Shown: positions 24,178 through 32,706, counted from the first letter of the stretch. The stretch: DNA of 35,488 nucleotides from Chloroflexota bacterium (GCA_005881215.1 VBDZ01000161.1:1-35488), one strand, 5' to 3'. Notes: generated by a model from the sequence alone, not told the origin. Made by a program: numbers and translations.

Positions 24178-25002
24178 ATGGCTGAGGGGACCGTCTTTGG
24201 GTGTTTTTCCATCGGGAGCGTGGCCGCGACCTATGACGAGATTTACGTGCCGCGGATCTTCATCCCCTGGGCGCGGCTCTTACTGGAACGGGCGGACCTA
24301 TCGCCGGGCGAATCCCTGCTCGACGTCGCGACCGGACCCGGCACCGTCGCCCGGCTGGCAGCCGAGCAGGTGGGTCCGCGGGGTCGCGTGCTCGGTACCG
24401 ATATCAGCGCCGCCATGATCGGGATCGCCCAGAAGAAGGCCATCGCCGGTGAGGCGGCGGCCATCGAGTACCTGGTCGCCCCGGCCGCCCCGCTCCCGGT
24501 GGCGGATGGGAGTTTTGACGTGGTCACCTGCCAGCAAGGGCTGCAATTCTTTCCCGATCGCCCGGCGGCGTTGAAGGAGATGCATCGCGCCCTGCGACAG
24601 GGTGGACTACTGGTCGCGGCCGTTTGGCGCGAAATCGCGCTGCAGCCGAGCTTTGCGGCCATCGATGGCGCGCTCCGGGAACGCCTCGGTCCGGACGCTG
24701 CCGAGCCCTATGGAGCGCCGTTCCGCGGACCGGGAAAGGCGCAGCTGCGCCAGGCGCTGGTTGACGCGGGCTTCAAAAATATCGCCGTCGACGAATACCG
24801 GCTGCCGCTCATCTACGAAGCCGGAATCGCGCAGGCGCTGGCGACGCTGGCCGCCTCGCCGGTGGCGACGACGGTGGCGGGGCTGACCGACGACGAGCGG
24901 GCTCGGCTGTGGGAGGCCGGCCGGCGGCGGCTCGAACCGCTGCTGGTAGACGGCGCGGTCAGCACCGAAATGGTGTCGCACCTGGCGGTAGCGACGACTT
25001 AA
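24178..25002 (+). CDS. class I SAM-dependent methyltransferase, UbiE-like
   Basis: A 274-residue methyltransferase. Motif I is LLDVATGPGTVARLA (about 48-62), motif II acidic LGTDISAAMI, and motif post-II/III is DGSFDVVTCQQGLQFFPD, cited in part as FDVVTCQQGLQFF. HRALRQGGLLVAAVW fills motif IV. This order is typical of the UbiE/COQ5-like small-molecule or ubiquinone-type group. The substrate is unknown. ATG 24178 has a very strong ribosome site (GGAGGAGGGG, about 24165-24174), so it may be translated independently of the paa genes 25 bases upstream. It ends just before structured RNA copy 2. Confidence 0.88.
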   Translation: MAEGTVFGCFSIGSVAATYDEIYVPRIFIPWARLLLERADLSPGESLLDVATGPGTVARLAAEQVGPRGRVLGTDISAAMIGIAQKKAIAGEAAAIEYLVAPAAPLPVADGSFDVVTCQQGLQFFPDRPAALKEMHRALRQGGLLVAAVWREIALQPSFAAIDGALRERLGPDAAEPYGAPFRGPGKAQLRQALVDAGFKNIAVDEYRLPLIYEAGIAQALATLAASPVATTVAGLTDDERARLWEAGRRRLEPLLVDGAVSTEMVSHLAVATT

Positions 25003-25013
25003 TAGCGATCATC

Positions 25014-25066
25014 CGTTTGCGAACCGCAGTTTGGAGTTGCGGCCCGATTAGCTTGGCCCTTACGCT
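25014..25066 (+). promoter_or_regulatory. promoter and dyad operator of structured RNA copy 2
   Basis: CGTTTGCGAAC (25014-25024), GAAC-CGCA-GTTT (25021-25032), four bases, then TTGCGG (25037-25042). These align base for base, without gaps, with 19009-19037 upstream of copy 1. ATTAG follows in both. A weak -10 candidate TACGCT (25061-25066) would give a start at about 25073, at the first base pair of the RNA. Confidence 0.5.
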
Positions 25067-25071
25067 TACGC

Positions 25072-25260
25072 CCGCGACCTGTCAGAAAGCCAGCCGATGA
25101 AGGAAACGACATCGGTAGGCCCCCGAACCCCGGGCCCGCAAGGACTCGGTTAGTACGGAGCGAAGGTCCTCTCGGAAACGGGTGGACTGGGCGGCGGTAA
25201 GGACTCGTTGGGTCACACCGGCGGGTTATCAACCGTAACGACGGGTCGCTTCAACTTTCT
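25072..25260 (+). ncRNA. unrecognised structured RNA, copy 2 (short form)
   Basis: Closing helix GCGACCTGTC (25074-25083) with GACGGGTCGC (25240-25249), identical to copy 1. Hairpin CCGATG/CATCGG (25094-25115) carries the same ten-base loop AAGGAAACGA, although every stem base but the inner pair region differs from copy 1. CCGGGCCC-GCAA-GGACTCGG (25130-25149) matches one GNRA hairpin of copy 1. GGTCCTCTCG-GAAA-CGGGTGGACT (25165-25188) matches the 10-bp hairpin, with the mismatch in the same place. CTCGTTGG-GTCACA-CCGGCGGG (25204-25225) matches the last. The three extra hairpins of copy 1 are absent. It fills the gap between two converging gene ends. Confidence 0.8.
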
Positions 25261-25309
25261 GCAGGTTCTGCCGGCTTTGCCTTCCCAAGCTCGGCAGACC
25301 TGTGCGTCG

Positions 25310-26221
25310 CTAGTTCTTGAGCTCGGTGGGGATGATCGTGCGCCTGAGCAGCTCGGTGCCGCGGAGCAGCTGGGCTTCGGCGGGAATACCGACCGGCCAG
25401 TCGGTGAGGAAGTGCTGGAGATCGTCCACGCCCTTCATCGGGTGACTGGCAAGACTGAACACGACATCCTCTTTCTGCAGTCCGGCGTGCTGAGCTGGCC
25501 CGTTGGGGTCGACATGGACGACCCGGACGCCGCTTTCCTGGTCCAGATGGTAGTAACGAGTGATGCGGCGGTGGATCGGCCACGACTCGCCGGTGATGCC
25601 CAGGTAGGAGCGGATCACCCGGCCGTCGCGGATCAGCAGGGATACCACGCGTTGGGCGGTGTTACTCGGGACGGCGAAACAGATACCCTGCGCCATGGCG
25701 ATGATGGCGGTGTTGATGCCGACCACCTGGCCCCGGGTGTCCACCAGCGGCCCACCCGAGTTGCCGGGGTTGAGCGCGGCGTCGGTCTGAATGATGTTCT
25801 CGATGGTCCGGCCGCTCTGGGCCCGCATGGTCCGGCCCAGGGCGCTTACGACGCCGGTCGTCACCGTCGACTGAAACCCAAACGGATGGCCGATCGCGAC
25901 CACCAGCTGGCCGACGCGAAGCTGCCCGGAATCGCCAAGCCGGGCATGGGGAAGGCCGGTGCCGGTCGCCCGCAAGACCGCCAGGTCCGTATGCGGATCC
26001 TTGCCGACCAGGTCCGCCTTCAGCGTCGTACCATCGCGGAGGGTGAGCTCGTACGCCTTGACCGCGCTAGCCACATGGCTGTTGGTGAGGGCGTAGCCGT
26101 CCGGCGTGATCAGCATGCCGGTGCCGACGCCGCTGACGCCGACGACCGCCGGCCCCACGGTGTCGACCACCGAAATCACCGCCCGCGAGTAGGCGTCAAG
26201 CAGCTCGAGGTCAGAGACCAT
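25310..26221 (-). CDS. HtrA/DegP-like trypsin-fold serine protease with PDZ domain
   Basis: About 303 residues. The catalytic triad is complete: His49 in LTNSHV, Asp79 in PHTDLAVL, and Ser155 in PGNSGGPLV. A single PDZ-like domain follows (YLGITGE, then GVRVVHVDPNGPAQHAGLQKEDVV, cited in part as DPNGPAQHAGLQKED). No signal peptide or membrane anchor is visible before the protease domain, which is unusual for HtrA proteins and suggests a cytoplasmic or non-classically located enzyme. I prefer ATG 26221 (VSDLELLDAYS); a TTG at 26263 would add 14 polar residues and still no anchor. It is divergent from the small gene at 26281. Confidence 0.87.
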   Translation of the reverse strand: MVSDLELLDAYSRAVISVVDTVGPAVVGVSGVGTGMLITPDGYALTNSHVASAVKAYELTLRDGTTLKADLVGKDPHTDLAVLRATGTGLPHARLGDSGQLRVGQLVVAIGHPFGFQSTVTTGVVSALGRTMRAQSGRTIENIIQTDAALNPGNSGGPLVDTRGQVVGINTAIIAMAQGICFAVPSNTAQRVVSLLIRDGRVIRSYLGITGESWPIHRRITRYYHLDQESGVRVVHVDPNGPAQHAGLQKEDVVFSLASHPMKGVDDLQHFLTDWPVGIPAEAQLLRGTELLRRTIIPTELKN

Positions 26222-26280
26222 TTGCCGGGGGTGGTACCCATTCCAGGAGTACCTAAACAACAACCTATGATTGGTTGCTG

Positions 26281-26568
26281 ATGGAGCCGCCCGACTTCAC
26301 GAATCGGATTCTGGACTTCGGCCGGATGATGGACGGGGAGAATCGCGACAGCAAGGATCCCCAGGACATTGCGCACTGGCGCGCGGTCTACACGGAAATG
26401 GTGCGCTTCAAAGAAGGACTCCTCGCCCAGGCGCAGGCGGAGATCGAGAAGGTCCCCGCGATGAAACCGGAGCTCGCCGGCAACGACATCCCGTTTATCG
26501 AGGCGGAGTTGCAGAGGCTCCGCCGCGGGCTGGCGTTCTGGGAGGCGCGCCAGACCAAGGGCGGTTAG
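26281..26568 (+). CDS. small helical soluble protein, unknown function
   Basis: About 95 residues, charged and predicted mostly helical: RVLDF-like start (NRILDFGRMMDGEN), then AVYTEMVRFKEGLLAQAQAEI, cited in part as YTEMVRFKEGLLAQ, and FIEAELQRLRRGLAFWEAR, which could form a two-helix hairpin. There are no cysteines and no catalytic motif. It is divergent from the HtrA-like gene, and 131 bases of apparently empty sequence separate it from the HD-GYP gene. ATG 26281 is chosen; an upstream TTG (26275) is also in frame. The codon pattern looks genuine for this genome, but no family is recognised. Confidence 0.6.
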   Translation: MEPPDFTNRILDFGRMMDGENRDSKDPQDIAHWRAVYTEMVRFKEGLLAQAQAEIEKVPAMKPELAGNDIPFIEAELQRLRRGLAFWEARQTKGG

Positions 26569-26699
26569 CCCGGCCAACCGGCCCAGCCCGGCATCGGCCG
26601 GTCAGCCACGGCGATGGTCCGATCGGCCCAATGCCCGGCCCGTGAGGCATTTGCAACGGTTCTTGCAAGCCAGCACCGAGATCATCGGGTGCAGGTGCC

Positions 26700-28385
26700 A
26701 TGCCGCTGCCTATTCGGTACAAGATCATTCTGCCCTTTGCGGTGCTGCTGGTCCTGGTCGGGGTCATCGGCAACGGTGTCGCGACCGCGCAGCTGACGAA
26801 CGCCGCGGTCGTGCCGTTCGACGCCAACCTGCTGCACAGCAGCCTGGTCGCCAACCAGCTCCTCGTGCAGGTCGATGCGGCGCGGCTCGCCGATCTGCGC
26901 TTGGCGACCGATACCGTGGGCGTTCCGGAGGCGCTCAGCGGCGGCGATATCGCGGCGCTGACCCGGCTCCTGATGCCGGTCGCGGGCAACGTGACGGTTG
27001 CCAGCATCGATCTGCGCGTCATCGACGGGCATAGTCGCCAGATCCTTCGTATCCAGGGAAGCCGCGCCGGCCCAACCGCCGTGGCCGTCAATGATCCGAA
27101 GGAGTTCAGCGCGGAACCGGCGGTGACCAGAGTGCTGGGTGGGAACACGCCCGACCGGCAGGCCTTTCTCTTCGTTCAACCAACGGAACCGGTGCTCTAT
27201 TGGGCCGGGCCGGTGCGCGCCGCGAACGGGCAGATCGTCGGCGAGGTGCTGGCCGGCGAATCGCTGAGCGAGGTGCTGGCGAGCATCCAGGGTTCCGCCC
27301 TCTACGACACGTCCGGGGTTCAACTGGTGAGCAGCGTATCCAACCCACCGGTCCTGACCGACGCGGTCCGTACCAACGTGAAAGCTGACAACACGGTGCG
27401 GGCAGACGACGTGCTGGCCGGCCACGCCTACCGCACGCTGTTCAGTACCTGGACCGTGCGCGGCACGCAGCTCGGTTTTCTCGCGGTGGAGGCCCATGCC
27501 GACTCGCTGGTCAGCTCGGTGAACCAGCTGCGCCTCATTCTCACCTTGCTCTTCACCGCGGCCGCCCTTCTCACACTCCTGGTAGGCATGGCGACCGCGT
27601 CGCTACTGACCCGCCCGGTCGACCTCCTCGTCCGGTCGATGCGGATTGTTTCCCAGGGCGACCTCCAGCACCGCGCCCACGTGGCGTCGCAGGATGAGAT
27701 CGGCTACCTGGCCCGCACCTTCAATGAGATGACGGCCAGCCTGGAGCAGAAAACCGCGGCGCTGGAGGAAACCGCCTTCGCCAGCATGGAAGCCCTGGCC
27801 CGAACCATCGATGCGCGCGATCCATCAACTTTCGGTCACTCCGCCCGCGTCGCCGCCCTGAGCCTCGACATCGCGGACGCGATGCAGCTCCCGGAGAAGG
27901 ATCGCGAGGCACTCCGGCGGGCCGCCCTCCTCCACGACATCGGCAAGATCGGGGTCGAAGACAAAGTGCTGCGCAAGCCCGGTCCGCTCAATGCGGCCGA
28001 GGCCGACGATATGCGCGAGCACCCGCGCATCGGCTACGACATGCTCAAGGGGCTGCCCTTTCTCAAGCCGAGCCTGCCCGGCATTCTCTATCACCACGAG
28101 CGCTGGGATGGTGCCGGCTATCCAACCGGACTGCGCGGCAACGCGATCCCGCTGCCGGTTCGCATCCTCGCGGTCGCCGACGTCTTCGACGCCCTCACCT
28201 CGGATCGGCCTTATCGCGAGGGACTGAGCTTCGAAGCCGCGACCGCAGCGATTCGGATCGAGGCGGGGCTGCAATTCGACCCGGACGTGGTGACGGCCTT
28301 TTTGAGCTGTCGCCCCGTGCTCGAGGCGACGCTGAGAAAAATGGGAAAACCCGGGGCGATCGTGGCCACACCGGAGGCCGCATGA
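26700..28385 (+). CDS. membrane receptor with HAMP and HD-GYP domains (c-di-GMP phosphodiesterase)
   Basis: 561 residues: N-terminal membrane helix (YKIILPFAVLLVLVGVIGNG, about 7-26, cited in part as ILPFAVLLVLVG); an extracytoplasmic sensor domain of about 250 residues; a second helix (LILTLLFTAAALLTLLVG, about 278-300); HAMP (SLLTRPVDLLVRSMRIVSQGDL region); then HD-GYP. The HD-GYP motifs are FGHSARVA, LLHDIGKIG, YHHERWDGAGYP and ADVFDALTSDRPYR. HD-GYP enzymes hydrolyse c-di-GMP to pGpG or GMP. No GGDEF domain is present. The stop overlaps the start of the next gene (ATGA), so both are made together. The minus-strand gene at 29276 is a paralogue with the same layout. Confidence 0.92.
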   Translation: MPLPIRYKIILPFAVLLVLVGVIGNGVATAQLTNAAVVPFDANLLHSSLVANQLLVQVDAARLADLRLATDTVGVPEALSGGDIAALTRLLMPVAGNVTVASIDLRVIDGHSRQILRIQGSRAGPTAVAVNDPKEFSAEPAVTRVLGGNTPDRQAFLFVQPTEPVLYWAGPVRAANGQIVGEVLAGESLSEVLASIQGSALYDTSGVQLVSSVSNPPVLTDAVRTNVKADNTVRADDVLAGHAYRTLFSTWTVRGTQLGFLAVEAHADSLVSSVNQLRLILTLLFTAAALLTLLVGMATASLLTRPVDLLVRSMRIVSQGDLQHRAHVASQDEIGYLARTFNEMTASLEQKTAALEETAFASMEALARTIDARDPSTFGHSARVAALSLDIADAMQLPEKDREALRRAALLHDIGKIGVEDKVLRKPGPLNAAEADDMREHPRIGYDMLKGLPFLKPSLPGILYHHERWDGAGYPTGLRGNAIPLPVRILAVADVFDALTSDRPYREGLSFEAATAAIRIEAGLQFDPDVVTAFLSCRPVLEATLRKMGKPGAIVATPEAA

Positions 28386-29266
28386 CCAGGCGCCGCTGGC
28401 TGAAGAGCCTCGCCATCCTGGCCTTGCTGCCGATGTTCGGGCTGATTTTCTGGATGTCGGCGAGCGTCGCATCGGGCATTCCGAACGTGCTCGTGATGGC
28501 GGTCAATGTCCATGGTTTGAACGTGACGAGTTTTGCCGGCGACTCGACCCAGCGGCATGCGCCACTCTCGCTGCAAGTTCTGACCGACGCTCAACAGGAC
28601 TCGACCAAGCCTGGCGGATCCAGTTCGACCCCGGGGGCGACGCCGCCGCCGGCCGCCACACCCGGACGTGGCAGTGGATCCCGGCCGACACCGACCCCAT
28701 CGACCACGCCACTCCCGCTTCCGGTACCCACGCCGCCGAACATCATTCCGACGCCGACAGCGACGCCGGCGCCGGCGACCATTAGTGGCCAGGTGACGGA
28801 CAGCCAGACCAGGCTGGCGATCGTCGGGGCGACGGTCAGCCTGAGTCCCGGTGGGGCGTCAGCCCTGACCGATGCGAACGGAAACGTCAGTTTCGGAGTA
28901 AGCGCCGGAAGCTACACGGTGACGGCAAGCGCCCCCACCTACAGCAGCGCCAGTCAGAGTGTGACGGTCGGTAACGGGCAGAAGGCGTCGGTCGTGTTCA
29001 AGCTGGTGAGCATCACCGCGTACGGAAGCCTGAATGGAACCGTGACCGACAGCGCGACCAAGGCGCCAATCCTGGGGGCCACCGTCACCCTCTCCGATGG
29101 GATGGTTCGGGCCACGGACGTGAACGGCAACTTTTCCTACGCGATCGTCCTCAACGGGACTTACACCCTGACCGTATCGGCGGTCGGCTACCTAACCCAG
29201 AGCCAGGTGGTTACGATCAAGCCCGGGCATACGGCGAACGCTCAGGTCGCCCTCGTCCACGGCTGA
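28382..29266 (+). CDS. membrane-anchored protein with Pro/Thr linker and two beta-sandwich repeats
   Basis: 294 residues. A signal anchor (about 8-32), a short domain to about 75, a Pro/Thr/Ser linker (about 78-133, many TPTP, TPLPLPVPTPP units), then two carboxypeptidase-regulatory-like repeats of about 70 residues. The repeats are ISGQVTDSQTRLAIVGATVS... and LNGTVTDSATKAPILGATVT..., each with a TDxNGN(V/F)S turn and Y(T/L)TVSA ending. Such domains occur as surface stalk or binding modules. The protein is exposed outside the membrane and translationally coupled to the HD-GYP receptor gene, so it may be its partner. It has no catalytic motif. Confidence 0.8.
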   Translation: MTRRRWLKSLAILALLPMFGLIFWMSASVASGIPNVLVMAVNVHGLNVTSFAGDSTQRHAPLSLQVLTDAQQDSTKPGGSSSTPGATPPPAATPGRGSGSRPTPTPSTTPLPLPVPTPPNIIPTPTATPAPATISGQVTDSQTRLAIVGATVSLSPGGASALTDANGNVSFGVSAGSYTVTASAPTYSSASQSVTVGNGQKASVVFKLVSITAYGSLNGTVTDSATKAPILGATVTLSDGMVRATDVNGNFSYAIVLNGTYTLTVSAVGYLTQSQVVTIKPGHTANAQVALVHG

Positions 29267-29275
29267 GCCATCTGC

Positions 29276-31030
29276 CTAGCGGCCGATGACGTGAAGCCGC
29301 CAGCCGCCGAGATCGTCGGCATCCGGGTGATGATGGGTCTCGTCCGCGGCGGACCGCTGCAACAGGTCCTCGATCTCCCGCTGGCTCTTGATGAAGCTCG
29401 TGACGACTTCGGGATCGAAGTGGGTCGCCGAGCCTTTGAGGATCTCGGTTTTGGCGTAGTCGAACGTCCGCGCCGCCCGATACGACCGGTCGGACGTCAT
29501 GGCGTCGAGCGCGTCCGCGACGGCCAGGATGCGAGCCCCTAAGGGAATCTCGTCGGCACGAAGCTGGTCGGGATAGCCATTGCCGTCCCAGCGCTCGTGA
29601 TGGTGGCGGATCAGCGGCAGCACCGGGTCCAGGAAGTCGATCCCCTTGAGCATGTCCACCCCGATGGTTGGATGCTTCTGCATCCGGATCTCCTCCTCGG
29701 GCTCGAGACGGCCTTGCTTGCGCAGGATAAAGTCCTCGATGCCGATCTTGCCGATGTCGTGCAGCACGCTGGCACGCCGGAGCGCACTGATCTCCGACTC
29801 GTCGCAACCGAGCGCCTTGGCCATGATGATGGCGTACTCCTCGACCCGCTGCGTATGGCCGTGGGTGTAGGGGTCGCGAGCTTCAACCGCAGCCGCGAGC
29901 GCCTCGATCGTCATCAGGTAGGTGTCCTGCAGCTGACTCATGGTCGCCTTCAGCGAGGCGCTCTTTTCTTTCAGCGACCGGGTCATCAGGTTGAAAGAGT
30001 CGGTCAGCTCGCCGATCTCATCGTGGGTGGTCACCACTGCCCGGTGATCGAGGTCACCCGCGCTGACCAGCCGGGTTGCCTCGACCAGATGGTGCACCGG
30101 CCGGGTGATGCGGCGCGCCAACCAGATGCCGATCGCGAGGGTAAAGAGGACCCCGGCCAGGAACAGGGCGACGAGGATGATGCGCAGCTGGTTGGTGTCG
30201 GCCAGCAGGCCGGCGGTCGAAACCGTCGTGCCCACGTAGCCGAGATTCGCGGAGCGTACCGTCCAGGGTGAGACCAGCTCGGTGGCCGGACCGCCGGCCG
30301 TTCGTGAGAGCTCGACAACGCTGGTGCCGTTGATGCGGCCGCGGGTGTTCGCGTCGATAGCGAGGCTGGGCCAGTCGCCTGGTGCCGCACCGAGGGACGT
30401 GCTGAGTACCTGTCCATTGATGTCGTAGTAGGTGATGTCGTCGTGCAGCGAGGCTTTCATCGCCGCCGCCCGATCGTCGAGGTAGTCGCCGACCAGGACG
30501 GCACCGATCAAGCCGCCACTCGCGTTGCGAACGGGCTGGCCTGAAAACACCGCGGGCCGAGGGGCAGGCGCCACCATGTCCACCGTGGAGCTGCCACCGG
30601 CCAGCATGTAGGCGAGGCCGGGCCATCCACTCAGGTCCCGGTTCTGGGTCACCGTGTCGGCCATCGCACCGTGACCGACGACGCCGACGATCTCGCGGCC
30701 GTAGGGATCGACGGTCTCGACCACGACATTTGGATGAATCGCCAGCGCCCGCTCCAGCCAGGCCTGCAGGGCCGGTGATTTGGCCCAGTTCTGGCTGAGG
30801 CCGGGACCGGCGGTCAACAGGCGAATGATCGCCCGCCGGTCGGCATCCGACGCCTGCACCATCGACTGGGCGACGAAGCCATCGTGGATCAGCTGGTTGT
30901 CGAAGGCCTCCTGGCTGCGGGCGCTCAGCTGGCCGGTGGCGGTCAGCGTCCCCACCGCGCCAATCGCCAGCGTCAGGGCGGCGAACGGAAGCACGATCTT
31001 CAGCGCGAGGGGATGGCGGAAGCCGGGCAT
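29276..31030 (-). CDS. membrane receptor with sensor, HAMP and HD-GYP domains (c-di-GMP phosphodiesterase)
   Basis: 584 residues: membrane helix (KIVLPFAALTLAIGAVGTL, about 11-29), extracytoplasmic sensor domain (about 35-270, dCache/PAS-like strands, e.g. VVVETVDPYGREIVGVVGHG, cited in part as VETVDPYGREIVG), second helix (IILVALFLAGVLFTLAIGIW, about 288-307), HAMP, then HD-GYP. HD-GYP motifs: THGHTQRVEEYA, VLHDIGKIG, RHHHERWDGNGYP, ADALDAMTSDRSYR; all metal-ligand positions seem intact. The C-terminal tail has DETHHHPDAD, a possible extra metal site. It ends 9 bases from the end of the beta-sandwich gene, with converging transcription. It is a paralogue of the protein at 26700. Confidence 0.92.
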   Translation of the reverse strand: MPGFRHPLALKIVLPFAALTLAIGAVGTLTATGQLSARSQEAFDNQLIHDGFVAQSMVQASDADRRAIIRLLTAGPGLSQNWAKSPALQAWLERALAIHPNVVVETVDPYGREIVGVVGHGAMADTVTQNRDLSGWPGLAYMLAGGSSTVDMVAPAPRPAVFSGQPVRNASGGLIGAVLVGDYLDDRAAAMKASLHDDITYYDINGQVLSTSLGAAPGDWPSLAIDANTRGRINGTSVVELSRTAGGPATELVSPWTVRSANLGYVGTTVSTAGLLADTNQLRIILVALFLAGVLFTLAIGIWLARRITRPVHHLVEATRLVSAGDLDHRAVVTTHDEIGELTDSFNLMTRSLKEKSASLKATMSQLQDTYLMTIEALAAAVEARDPYTHGHTQRVEEYAIIMAKALGCDESEISALRRASVLHDIGKIGIEDFILRKQGRLEPEEEIRMQKHPTIGVDMLKGIDFLDPVLPLIRHHHERWDGNGYPDQLRADEIPLGARILAVADALDAMTSDRSYRAARTFDYAKTEILKGSATHFDPEVVTSFIKSQREIEDLLQRSAADETHHHPDADDLGGWRLHVIGR

Positions 31031-31075
31031 ATGACGGGGATGTAACGTGCGCGACGGCGAAGAGCTTGTGCCGGC

Positions 31076-31369
31076 CTAAACGGCCGGTTGCTCGCCGAAA
31101 AAGCCCTCCGGGCTGGGGTCGAGCCGGAACTCGTGGCCCGGGAAGTCTTCCGACAGCCGCCGGCCGTCAGCCGGGAAGATGTAGTCGAGCTTGACGAAGT
31201 GGCCCGCCTGCTGGGCGCGGGAGAGAAAGGTCGTGGCCAATACCATGCTGCTGAACACGGGCGTTAGCCGCCCGCCGTCATCGGGACGACCCAGCAATGG
31301 CATGCGCTCCGGGTCGCGTTCACCCTGCGACTCGACCACGATCACGAAGACGCGATCCGGAAGTGCCAT
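31076..31369 (-). CDS. small protein, possibly SseB-like
   Basis: About 97 residues from ATG 31369 (MALPDRVFVIVVESQGE). A beta-rich first half, then TPVFSSMVLATTFLSRAQQAGH and a polar C-terminus (LDPSPEGFFGEQ). PVFSS with a following helix recalls the 'PVFTS' site of SseB N-terminal domains. This link is weak, and the protein is shorter than usual SseB. It is divergent from the SirB1-like gene (31403) with a 33-base gap and lies 45 bases before the HD-GYP start on the same strand. No signal peptide. Confidence 0.55.
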   Translation of the reverse strand: MALPDRVFVIVVESQGERDPERMPLLGRPDDGGRLTPVFSSMVLATTFLSRAQQAGHFVKLDYIFPADGRRLSEDFPGHEFRLDPSPEGFFGEQPAV

Positions 31370-31402
31370 CCCCAAAGCATATGGTCACTAGACTATGTGG
31401 GC

Positions 31403-32230
31403 ATGACGCCGGCCGAGGCACGCGACGCGTTCACGCGCTTGCTGCAAACGCCGGAGCCGGAACTGGACCTCGCCGAGGCAGCGCTGCTGATCGCCGCGGA
31501 AGAGTATCCGGATCTGCGTCCGGCGGTCTATCTCAACCAGATCGCCCGCATGAGCAGCGAGCTGAAACAGCGGATCCGCGTCGAGGTGGAGCCGCAGCGC
31601 GTGGTCGACCGAGCCAACGCGTATTTCTTCGAGGAGCTGCACTTCAAGGGGAATCGCGAGGAATACTACGATCCGCGCAATAGCTTTCTCAACGAAGTAA
31701 TCGATCGCCGAGTGGGAATCCCGATCACGCTGGCGGTCCTCTACGTGGCGGTGGGGGAGCGGGCTGGGTTGCCGGTCCGCGGGGTCGGCATGCCGGGACA
31801 CTTCCTCGTCAAGTACGCGCCCGCCTCGACGGGAGAGGTCTTTATCGACGCGTTCAACGGCCACACGCTGACCCGCGAGGAATGCGCGAAGATGCTCGAG
31901 GAAATGTACGGTGGGACGGTGCCGATGCGGCCGGCGTTGCTCGAGCCCTCGACCAAGCGGCAGATCCTCGCCCGGATCCTCAACAATCTCAAGAGCCTGT
32001 ACCTGTCCCGGGGTGACCTGGGGCGGGCGCTCGCCGCCAGTGATCGAATCATGCTGACCGACCCTCACCTGACGTCGGAGTGGCGGGACCGCGGCATGAT
32101 CCACTTTCAGATGCACCACGACAGCGAGGCGTTGAGGGATTTCACCCGGTACCTGGCCGTTCGGCCCGAACCCGAGGATGCGCCGCGGGTGAAGCAGTTG
32201 CGAGGCCAGTTGATCAGCCGGGTCAATTAG
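31403..32230 (+). CDS. SirB1-type transglutaminase-like protein with TPR end
   Basis: About 275 residues. The core matches SirB1/YchA: YFFEELHFKGNREEYYDPRNSFLNEVIDRRVGIPITLAVLY (cited in part as DPRNSFLNEVIDRRVGIPITLAVLY), then VGMPGHFLVKY and DAFNGHTLTREEC. In the family the Cys of a transglutaminase-like triad is often lost; here the position after 'PITLA' also lacks Cys, so the protein is probably non-enzymatic. The C-terminal 90 residues form TPR-like helices (RILNNLKSLYLSRGDLGRAL, WRDRGMIHF). Start ATG 31403; GTG 31397 is an alternative. The next gene starts at its stop codon. Confidence 0.85.
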   Translation: MTPAEARDAFTRLLQTPEPELDLAEAALLIAAEEYPDLRPAVYLNQIARMSSELKQRIRVEVEPQRVVDRANAYFFEELHFKGNREEYYDPRNSFLNEVIDRRVGIPITLAVLYVAVGERAGLPVRGVGMPGHFLVKYAPASTGEVFIDAFNGHTLTREECAKMLEEMYGGTVPMRPALLEPSTKRQILARILNNLKSLYLSRGDLGRALAASDRIMLTDPHLTSEWRDRGMIHFQMHHDSEALRDFTRYLAVRPEPEDAPRVKQLRGQLISRVN

Positions 32231-32706
32231 TGGCACGCCTGGGGCTCGTCTTTCGCGAAGGGGTGCTGTTCGGGCTGATCGCGGGCGTCTTTGCCCTGGT
32301 GGTTCGGCTGGTGGCCGCGCTGGCGACGAACGACGTGTCGCCGACCGTCTTTTCCGATTTCGTGACTTCGGCGCTCGGCTTGCTGATCGTCGGCGGCGCC
32401 GCTCGCAAGCTGGCCGAGAGCACCGGGGAGACCACCCCCGGCCTGCAGATGGGCGCGATCGCCGGTGGCGTGAGCGAGCTGCTGCGCACCGTGGTCGGCG
32501 CCATCATCCTTTCGTATCTGCCGGTGGGCGAGGCCGCCTTCAACCGGCTGAGCCCGGCGGCGCGGCGGACGGCCTCCGACACCCAGACGCTGATCGTGAA
32601 TTTGAGCCTGGACCTGGCCCTGGCGATCATCTTCGGCGCGCTGATCGGCTGGCTGGGTGCCTGGTCGCTGTTGCGTTTCCGGCCGCCCCGCGAACCCAAA
32701 GCCTGA
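32230..32706 (+). CDS. membrane protein, unknown function
   Basis: About 158 residues with four predicted membrane helices (about 8-30, 41-57, 72-95, 124-147) and a basic C-terminus (RFRPPREPKA). The start is GTG 32230, which shares its G with the TAG of the SirB1-like gene, so the two are translationally coupled. A Gly-rich amphipathic stretch (GLQMGAIAGGVSELLRTVVGA) sits in the third helix. A longer upstream frame exists but is antisense-like sequence inside the SirB1 gene. I do not recognise a family. It ends 35 bases before the likely SRP RNA promoter. Confidence 0.7.
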   Translation: MARLGLVFREGVLFGLIAGVFALVVRLVAALATNDVSPTVFSDFVTSALGLLIVGGAARKLAESTGETTPGLQMGAIAGGVSELLRTVVGAIILSYLPVGEAAFNRLSPAARRTASDTQTLIVNLSLDLALAIIFGALIGWLGAWSLLRFRPPREPKA

